From CAYRWR01 sp964537555 (GTDB taxonomy: Bacteria > Spirochaetota > Brevinematia > Brevinematales > CAYRWR01): a stretch of DNA of 64,000 nt. The translations under genes and the position numbers were made by a program. Positions 58,121 to 64,000 of the stretch are shown here, in pieces. Position 1 is the first letter of the stretch. Each line of letters opens with the position of its first letter. The notes beneath the pieces are model-generated. The model was given only the letters and a program-made list of their open reading frames with translations, searched no databases and was not told the origin of the DNA. Location: the NCBI GenBank assembly GCA_964537555.1, contig CAZIAD010000001.1, positions 1-64,000 of the forward strand. Direction: 5' to 3'.

Positions 58121-59656
58121 ATGACCGGACCAGTGATTATTTTAGACTTTGGATCCCAGTATACTCAGCTCATAGCGAGGCGGGTACGTGAGCTGGGAGT
58201 ATATTCTATTGTATATGCCTACTCTCATGACCTGGCAGAGCTCCGTTCCCTGAATCCTCAGGCTATCATCCTTTCAGGGGGCCCTTCCTCAGTACTGGAA
58301 GAGGATGCGCCTTTTATCGACCGGTCCATTTATGAATGGGGCATCCCTGTATTGGGAATCTGCTATGGTATGCAGCTCACCGCCATCCTGATGGGGGGCA
58401 AAGTAGAACGGTCTCATCAGCGTGAATACGGCCGGGCTCACATCCAGTTTAAGATTAAAAACAGTCCCCTGTTCAAAGACGTCAAAGAAGACTCGGTGGT
58501 ATGGATGAGCCATGGTGACACCGTGGTAGAATTCCCGGCTGGATTTGAACTGGCAGCCACTACACGTGACGGAGCCTATGCAGGCATGCAGAACCTGGAA
58601 AAGTCCATTTATGCCGTCCAGTTCCACCCCGAAGTAGTACACAGCGAGTATGGTAAGCAGGTCCTGTCCAATTTTGTATTCGATATAGCCCACATAGAGC
58701 CCAACTGGTCCATGGAAAATTTCGTAGAAAAAGAGATCGCAGACCTTAAAAAGACCTGTGCCGGCAAGAAAGTAGTACTGGGAGTGTCCGGGGGGGTAGA
58801 CTCTACCACCCTGGCCGTGCTGATGCACAAGGCCCTGGGAGACGATGTGACGGCCGTATTTGTCAATAATGGACTACTGCGGGGCAATGAAGAGAATGAA
58901 GTCCAGCATGCCCTCCGGGAACGCCTGGGCCTCAAAGTAGAATATGTGGATGCCTCAGACCGTTTTCTGGATGCTCTGGCCGGCGTGGATGACCCTGAGC
59001 AGAAGCGTAAGATCATCGGTAAAGAATTTATCGATGTGTTCTTCCACTCCCTGCCTGATTTTGACTACCTGGTGCAGGGTACCCTCTACCCCGATGTCAT
59101 AGAAAGTGCTCCCGTCAAAGGGCCCAGCCAGACCATCAAGACCCACCATAATAGGGTCAAGGAAGTAGAGACCCTGGAAAAACAGGGGCGTATCCTCGAA
59201 CCCTTTAAGTTCCTGTTTAAGGACGAAGTCAGGGAAGTAGCCCGTATCCTAGGCATGCCCGAAGATATACTGAACCGCCACCCCTTCCCCGGGCCGGGAC
59301 TGGCTGTACGGGTACTGGGTGATATCACCCGGGAAAAGCTGAACATCCTCAAACAGGCCGATACCATCTTTATCAAAGCCCTTAAGGACAGCGGCTGGTA
59401 CGACAAGACCTGGCAGAGCTTCTGTGTCTTTCTACCCGTAAAAAGTGTGGGTGTGATGGGAGATGAGAGAGCCTATGGCTACGTCATCGCGCTGAGGGCT
59501 ATCACCTCGGTGGACGCCATGACTGCCACCTGGGCCCACCTGCCCTATGAGCTCCTGGATGAAGTGGCCAATAAGATCGTGCGCCAGATCAAAGAGGTAA
59601 ACCGGGTAGTCTATGACGTGACATCCAAGCCTCCCGCCACTATTGAGTGGGAATAG
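58121..59656 (+). CDS. guaA: GMP synthase (glutamine-hydrolysing)
   Basis: A 511-residue bifunctional enzyme that converts XMP to GMP. Start at 58121 with GGAGAG upstream; the 84 nt upstream open frame is discarded. Class I amidotransferase domain (residues 1-195): DFGSQYTQLIARRVRELGVY, catalytic Cys in GICYGMQLTAIL near residue 82, His/Glu in YAVQFHPEVVHSEYG near residue 170. ATP pyrophosphatase domain: P-loop VVLGVSGGVDSTTLAVLMHK near residue 220. The C-terminal dimerisation domain ends in VYDVTSKPPATIEWE, as in all GuaA. Convergent with the knot-like gene. Confidence 0.96.
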   Translation: MTGPVIILDFGSQYTQLIARRVRELGVYSIVYAYSHDLAELRSLNPQAIILSGGPSSVLEEDAPFIDRSIYEWGIPVLGICYGMQLTAILMGGKVERSHQREYGRAHIQFKIKNSPLFKDVKEDSVVWMSHGDTVVEFPAGFELAATTRDGAYAGMQNLEKSIYAVQFHPEVVHSEYGKQVLSNFVFDIAHIEPNWSMENFVEKEIADLKKTCAGKKVVLGVSGGVDSTTLAVLMHKALGDDVTAVFVNNGLLRGNEENEVQHALRERLGLKVEYVDASDRFLDALAGVDDPEQKRKIIGKEFIDVFFHSLPDFDYLVQGTLYPDVIESAPVKGPSQTIKTHHNRVKEVETLEKQGRILEPFKFLFKDEVREVARILGMPEDILNRHPFPGPGLAVRVLGDITREKLNILKQADTIFIKALKDSGWYDKTWQSFCVFLPVKSVGVMGDERAYGYVIALRAITSVDAMTATWAHLPYELLDEVANKIVRQIKEVNRVVYDVTSKPPATIEWE

Positions 59657-59659
59657 GCC

Positions 59660-59896
59660 TTAAGGCAAGCCCGGAAAGCTATCCACATATTTGATCTTGA
59701 AATCACCGAAAGAATCCACGATCTGTATCTTGTAATCAGGAAAACTGTCTACTATCTCCCACTTCCCTACACTATCTGCAAATGCAGACACCTTTTGGAC
59801 ATGCAGGTCCGCAAAACTGTCTACTACCTCGACTTTATAATCGGGAAAAGAATCTACAAATTGTATCTTTCCGTATATCCGGGATACATCCGCCAT
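59660..59896 (-). CDS. DUF6150 / 7(1) septoil-knot-like repeat protein
   Basis: A 78-residue protein. The start at 59896 has GAGGAGG just upstream; a longer frame that overlaps the cyclase is discarded. It consists almost entirely of a short repeat with VDSF: GKIQFVDSFPDYKVEVVDSF, then KVSAFADSVGKWEIVDSF, KIQIVDSFGDFKIKYVDSF. About six units of 10-12 residues. This is the look of DUF6150, which I recall as the family with the 7(1) septoil knot. Function unknown. It is encoded 10 bp after the diguanylate cyclase and is probably translated with it. Confidence 0.75.
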   Translation of the reverse strand: MADVSRIYGKIQFVDSFPDYKVEVVDSFADLHVQKVSAFADSVGKWEIVDSFPDYKIQIVDSFGDFKIKYVDSFPGLP

Positions 59897-59906
59897 CACA
59901 TCCTCC

Positions 59907-61166
59907 TCAATTGACCTTAAATTCTCCGGTATTGAGTACAAAGCGGTCCTTACCCAGGCGCTTGGCCTCATAGACCGCGTTATCGGCCAGCACAAGAATA
60001 TCCTCGGTGCTCATCATCTCTTCAATCACTTTGTTATCCAGGTAGGCTCCCCCGAAGCTGCAGCTCACCTGTATGACTTCACCATTAAACACAAATTCCC
60101 GCCCATGGATGGCTTCCAGTATACGTTCCATCATCCGGTATATATCCATATCGGGCGGACTGTATTCCACCAGGAGGAGAAATTCATCTCCCCCGAATCG
60201 GGCCAGGATATCACTTTTACGCAGCTGGTCCCGCACTGTCTTAATGAGCTCCTTGAGTATAAAATCCCCACAGACATGGCCATGTTCATCATTTATCTTT
60301 TTAAAATCATCTATATCAAATACCACCAGGTAGTGCCTCCCCGGCTCCCGGCGCAGCTTGGCCATCACTTTATTAAGCTCTATATCGAAATAGGACTTGG
60401 AAAAGGCCCCGGTGAGGGCATCATGGATGAGCTCATCATAGAGGCGGTGTACCGTATTATCCAGGTGCTCATAGCTGTTTAACAGCAGGATAGCCGCAGT
60501 GATGACAATACTCATACTGCCTATCCAGCTGACCGGGGGCAGATCCAGTATTTTCATAGAGGTCAGGGCATCGATGCCCCCGCTGATCACCCAGAATATC
60601 GAAAAGATCAGAAGAATAAACACTGAGTTTTTATATTTTTTCTGTTTCCCGGGAATCCTCACATAGGTCACATAGAGGAAAAAGGCAGAATAGACCAGCA
60701 GGAAGAGCATAAAAATACCCCAGATCTTATGTACTATCCCTCTTTGCAGCGCCTTATAAAAGCTGGAGGTCTGCTCCAGAGGAGTGGTCAATATAAGAGG
60801 GTGGTCTATACATAGGATAATAGTAAACACGGTAGCAATGCTAAAAAATACCCTTATTGCGACTTTCTGTTTCAGGTCAAACATACTGTTCAAAAGCATA
60901 AAAAAGAAGACCACTACAAACATAGAAGCTATCAATGTGGCCCGGTTCAGAATGTTGATAGCCCCTTCATTATCTCCCATATTAAGCAGGAGGCCAAACA
61001 AGACCATATAGATGGAATTACCGATCGTAAGGACGACGAACTTTCTAAAATGCTGCCTGGTATGTGAATCTTTCATGAATATAGTAAAAAAGACTATGGA
61101 GAATATTAAAAAGGTAAGCCCCACCACTCCGGCAATAAACATGGGAAGCGACACTAATGTAATCAA
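59907..61166 (-). CDS. Membrane diguanylate cyclase (GGDEF)
   Basis: A 419-residue protein that makes cyclic di-GMP. About seven to eight helices cover residues 1-245. Then the GGDEF domain: HDALTGAFSKSYFDIELNKV, VFDIDDFKKINDEHGHVCGD, and the active-site loop ARFGGDEFLLLVEYS. The inhibitory site RxxD is intact (LRKSDILARFGGDEF), so feedback inhibition is expected. The start is TTG at 61166 with AAGGAAG upstream; the next ATG (61142) has no site. First gene of a unit with the knot-like protein. Confidence 0.9.
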   Translation of the reverse strand: MITLVSLPMFIAGVVGLTFLIFSIVFFTIFMKDSHTRQHFRKFVVLTIGNSIYMVLFGLLLNMGDNEGAINILNRATLIASMFVVVFFFMLLNSMFDLKQKVAIRVFFSIATVFTIILCIDHPLILTTPLEQTSSFYKALQRGIVHKIWGIFMLFLLVYSAFFLYVTYVRIPGKQKKYKNSVFILLIFSIFWVISGGIDALTSMKILDLPPVSWIGSMSIVITAAILLLNSYEHLDNTVHRLYDELIHDALTGAFSKSYFDIELNKVMAKLRREPGRHYLVVFDIDDFKKINDEHGHVCGDFILKELIKTVRDQLRKSDILARFGGDEFLLLVEYSPPDMDIYRMMERILEAIHGREFVFNGEVIQVSCSFGGAYLDNKVIEEMMSTEDILVLADNAVYEAKRLGKDRFVLNTGEFKVN

Positions 61167-61232
61167 TAATCTTCCTTAACTTTATTGATTCCCCTCACGC
61201 TTATATTAACTTCAAACTGATAATTGTCAAGA

Positions 61233-62111
61233 TTATTTATTTTTCAAAGCGTCATTCCCGAGATATTTTGTAAAATGCTGATAGTACCCCGAGAGTTCTT
61301 GCAGCTCCTGGAGTTTAGACTTTTTCAACTGGTGAGCCAGGTCATATCCTTCCTTTAAGACCAGGAACTTCAAACCCCAACGGGGTAAAATAGCCTTACG
61401 CGGACATATATAGACACAGCGCATACAAAACTCACAGGACCATTTCCAGCGGGGCTTATTACTTGTCCATGATATGTTTTGTGCCGGGCAAGTGCTAACA
61501 CAGACTCGACACAGATTGCATTCAGGGCCTGCATGCAGGCTTTTTCCAAAAAATCTACGTCCCGGGCCTGCCTCCAGGAGACTGGAGATCCAGCTTATAA
61601 AGCGAAGCATGAGGCCATTCCTCTGTAGGCTGGTTTTTACACTGATCAGATCTTCAGCCCATGAGGGTACTTTTTTCAGAATATTTTCAAATAGTCTTTT
61701 CTGAAAATGCAAAGGGTAAGACACAAAAACATTGGAAGGCATTATAGCCAATATCTCATAAAACACCTGATATCCCTGTTTTCTGAGCAGACGCCGTATA
61801 GGGCTGGTGCTTCCTCCGTTACCCAGACTGTCAGCAGCGCACTTTATCAAAAAAACCTTCCTGTTTTCATAGCGGGGAAGACTGCGGATAAAGCGGTACA
61901 CCAGTGCCGGGGCATCAAATGAATGCACAGGATAGGCTATGCCCAGCATGGCCTTTTTATCGATTGATATGAGATCCTGGATTCCAGCCTGGTTTTCCAT
62001 GGCCCTCATTTCTAGCTCACAGCCTCTGGACTGGAGCTCATTTTTAAGCTGGGTACAGACCCACTTAGTATTTCCTGTTCCGCTGAAATAAAATAGGATG
62101 ATCTTTTTCAC
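61233..62111 (-). CDS. EFR1-type flavodoxin-ferredoxin protein (copy 2)
   Basis: A 292-residue paralogue of the gene at 52249-53016. The GTG at 62111 with AGGGGTGGG upstream is preferred to an ATG at 62126 that lacks a site. FMN loop LFYFSGTGNTKWVCTQLKNE; two [4Fe-4S] motifs, CNLCRVCVSTCP and CEFCMRCVYICP, near residues 200-245. The C-terminus extends about 40 residues beyond copy 1. Soluble. Unlike copy 1 it has no membrane-protein partner next to it. Role: electron transfer between flavin and Fe-S, substrate unknown. Confidence 0.87.
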   Translation of the reverse strand: MKKIILFYFSGTGNTKWVCTQLKNELQSRGCELEMRAMENQAGIQDLISIDKKAMLGIAYPVHSFDAPALVYRFIRSLPRYENRKVFLIKCAADSLGNGGSTSPIRRLLRKQGYQVFYEILAIMPSNVFVSYPLHFQKRLFENILKKVPSWAEDLISVKTSLQRNGLMLRFISWISSLLEAGPGRRFFGKSLHAGPECNLCRVCVSTCPAQNISWTSNKPRWKWSCEFCMRCVYICPRKAILPRWGLKFLVLKEGYDLAHQLKKSKLQELQELSGYYQHFTKYLGNDALKNK

Positions 62112-62293
62112 ACCCACCCCTGTCATTTAGAATCATATAGCTTACTCAGTTTATAAATAGAATAATTATTCTGCAAATTCTGTATTCTTTGCCCAAATAA
62201 ACCTTAAAAATGGAGGCTTTTTATGTAAAATTGAATTTTCCCCCCTTCTCCTTTAAAATATACTCCACTATTCTAAACCCTATGGAGGACTCT

Positions 62294-63943
62294 ATGTTAA
62301 AAGCCATTGACCCCACCCGCACTGACGCCTGGAAAAAACTGGAAAAACATTATGCAGCTATGAAGAATGTAAAAATGACAGATCTCTTTAAAAAAGACTC
62401 TAAACGCTTTGATAGATTTTCACTGTATTTCGAGGACATCCTGTTTGATTATTCCAAAAACCGTATCACTGAGGAGACTGTGTCTCTTCTCACTGATCTG
62501 GCTAAACAGGCCGGCCTCTCTGATGCCATCAGGGACATTTTCGCCGGAGAAAAGATCAATGTGACCGAAGGCCGCTCGGTCCTCCATGTAGCCCTGCGCA
62601 ATCGGGCCAATACCCCTATCCTGGTGGATGGAGAAGACGTGATGCCGGGAGTCAATGCCGTTCTGGATAAAATGAAAGCATTTGCTCATCGCCTCCACTC
62701 CGGCGAGATGAAGGGCTACACCGGTAAAAAGATCACCCAGATCGTCAATATCGGTATCGGCGGTTCCGACCTGGGCCCGGTGATGGTCACCGAAGCTCTC
62801 AAGCCCTACTGGGTCAAGGGCATCGAGACCTATTTCGTATCCAACGTAGACGGCAGCCATATCGCTGAGACTGTAAAAAAGGTCAATCCCGAGACTACCC
62901 TGTTCATCGTGGCATCCAAGACCTTTACCACCCAGGAGACTATGACCAATGCCTTATCGGCCCGCTCCTGGTTTCTGGAACAGACAAAAGATGAGTCCGC
63001 TATCGCCAAACACTTTGTGGCTGTATCCACTAATGCGGAAGCGGTATCCAAATTCGGTATCGATACCGCTAATATGTTCGAATTCTGGGACTGGGTAGGG
63101 GGACGTTATTCCCTGTGGTCCGCTATCGGGCTGTCCATAGTATGTACTCTGGGTTACGATAACTATATACAGATCCTGGAAGGGGGGCATGCCGTAGACC
63201 AGCACTTTAAGAGCGCTGACTTCAGCAAAAACATCCCTGTACTGATGGCCCTCTTAGGCATCTGGTACAATAACTTTTTCGGAGCTGAGACTCAGGCCAT
63301 CCTCCCCTATGACCAGTATATGCACCGCTTTGCGGCTTACTTCCAGCAGGGGGATATGGAGTCCAATGGTAAGCTGGTAGCCCGTGACGGAAAGACCGTG
63401 ACTTATGAGACAGGCCCCATTATCTGGGGAGAACCCGGTACCAACGGACAGCATGCCTTCTACCAGCTCATACACCAGGGTACCAAGCTCATCCCCTGTG
63501 ACTTTATCGCCCCGGCCCAGACCCATAATCCCCTGTCAGACCACCACCCTAAGCTCCTGGCCAATTACTTTGCCCAGCCCGAAGCCCTGATGGAAGGAAA
63601 GTCTGAAGCAGAAGTAAGGGCTGAGCACAAAGCCGCCGGCCTCAGTAAAGAGGAAGATGACCTGCTGACCCCCTTCAAAGTATTCGAAGGTAACCGCCCC
63701 ACCAACTCATTCTTATTGAAGAAAGTGACCCCCCGCAGCCTGGGCAGCCTGATCGCCATGTACGAGCACAAGATATTTACCCAGGGTGTGATCTGGAATA
63801 TCTACTCCTTTGACCAGTGGGGAGTACAGCTGGGTAAGCTCCTGGCCAACCGTATCCTGCCCGAGCTGTCAGGAAATGAAGAAGTAAAGAGCCATGATTC
63901 CTCCACCAATGGCCTCATCAATGCCTACAAAAAGATGCGTTAA
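62294..63943 (+). CDS. gpi: Glucose-6-phosphate isomerase
   Basis: A 549-residue enzyme of glycolysis and gluconeogenesis, long bacterial/eukaryotic form. The start at 62294 has GGAGG upstream. Signature 1: GIGGSDLGPVMVTEALKPYW; the sugar-phosphate loop VASKTFTTQETMTNALSARS; the catalytic Glu region GRYSLWSAIGLSIVCTLGYD; signature 2, QWGVQLGKLLANRILPELSG, near the C-terminus. Single gene. Confidence 0.96.
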   Translation: MLKAIDPTRTDAWKKLEKHYAAMKNVKMTDLFKKDSKRFDRFSLYFEDILFDYSKNRITEETVSLLTDLAKQAGLSDAIRDIFAGEKINVTEGRSVLHVALRNRANTPILVDGEDVMPGVNAVLDKMKAFAHRLHSGEMKGYTGKKITQIVNIGIGGSDLGPVMVTEALKPYWVKGIETYFVSNVDGSHIAETVKKVNPETTLFIVASKTFTTQETMTNALSARSWFLEQTKDESAIAKHFVAVSTNAEAVSKFGIDTANMFEFWDWVGGRYSLWSAIGLSIVCTLGYDNYIQILEGGHAVDQHFKSADFSKNIPVLMALLGIWYNNFFGAETQAILPYDQYMHRFAAYFQQGDMESNGKLVARDGKTVTYETGPIIWGEPGTNGQHAFYQLIHQGTKLIPCDFIAPAQTHNPLSDHHPKLLANYFAQPEALMEGKSEAEVRAEHKAAGLSKEEDDLLTPFKVFEGNRPTNSFLLKKVTPRSLGSLIAMYEHKIFTQGVIWNIYSFDQWGVQLGKLLANRILPELSGNEEVKSHDSSTNGLINAYKKMR

Positions 63944-63958
63944 TACTGTGAAAATAAA

Positions 63959-63989
63959 AAAACGGCTCCTGAAATATAGGAGCCGTTTT
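63959..63989 (+). terminator. Terminator of gpi
   Basis: Perfect 12-bp stem AAAACGGCTCCT / AGGAGCCGTTTT, 7-nt loop, then T-rich sequence. Confidence 0.88.
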
Positions 63990-64000
63990 CTGTTTAAATT

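Noticed and set aside
1..64000. tRNA and rRNA genes
   Set aside because: No stretch with a convincing T-arm and acceptor pairing or rRNA core sequence was seen by eye; a dedicated search could still find one.

Overview
The window reads as chromosomal DNA of a diderm (Gram-negative type) bacterium, most like an uncultured spirochaete. At least ten exported lipoproteins have short, loose lipoboxes (LSC, SAC, NSC, SSC and NTC before the Cys). There are outer-membrane barrel candidates (DUF481 type, and barrels ending in an aromatic residue), two OmpA-type peptidoglycan-binding fusions, and signalling proteins of the RsbU/SpoIIE and GGDEF types. The lineage is an inference from style and gene content; no rRNA or tRNA gene was seen to settle it. 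Promoters are of sigma-70 type (TTGACA, 16-17 bp, TATAAT) and most transcription units end in intrinsic terminators.

Layout. 0-3.2 kb: a CsgG-like fragment and three lipoproteins, one with two CBM21 glycogen/starch-binding domains. 3.5-5.6 kb: leuCD. 5.6-9.5 kb: an AT-richer accessory patch (serine hydrolase, methyltransferase, two tandem GNATs) bordered by short repeats. 9.6-12.0 kb: a TetR-controlled flavin redox operon that includes a flavinylated lipoprotein. 12.2-13.5 kb: a three-domain Mrp ATPase. 13.5-14.9 kb: two related inverted-repeat elements around a membrane protein, then a GC-rich structured non-coding stretch. 14.9-21.1 kb: an XpaC-like protein divergent from an ABC importer with two paralogous binding proteins (one fused to OmpA), permease, ATPase and a vWA protein. 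21.1-33 kb: secreted LRR protein, fabI, ilvC, a cNMP-binding protein, a dehydrogenase, a beta-helix lipoprotein, a glycan-binding-domain protein, and ilvBN preceded by a valine-rich leader peptide and attenuator. 33-37 kb: barrel protein, MNT-HepT and VapBC toxin-antitoxin pairs around a CvfB-like protein. 37-46 kb: SPFH/flotillin operon with two small genes, oligoendopeptidase, esterase, acyl-CoA ligase, DUF481 and TPR proteins. 46-53.6 kb: a FecR-OmpA fusion, mnmE, yidC, a pseudouridine synthase and an EFR1-type flavodoxin-ferredoxin protein. 53.7-64 kb: PP2C phosphatase with a frameshifted partner, a second starch-binding lipoprotein, guaA, a 7(1)-knot-like protein with a diguanylate cyclase, a second EFR1 protein and gpi.

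How the genes work together. Branched-chain amino acid synthesis is spread over leuCD, ilvC and ilvBN. The ilvBN unit carries a complete attenuation leader with ten consecutive Val codons, too short for ordinary gene calling. Alpha-glucan capture at the cell surface is suggested by two unrelated starch-binding lipoproteins, each with operator-like palindromes at its promoter. The least described system is the XpaC / dual binding protein / OmpA-tethered ABC importer / vWA cluster. The TetR flavin operon is a second candidate.
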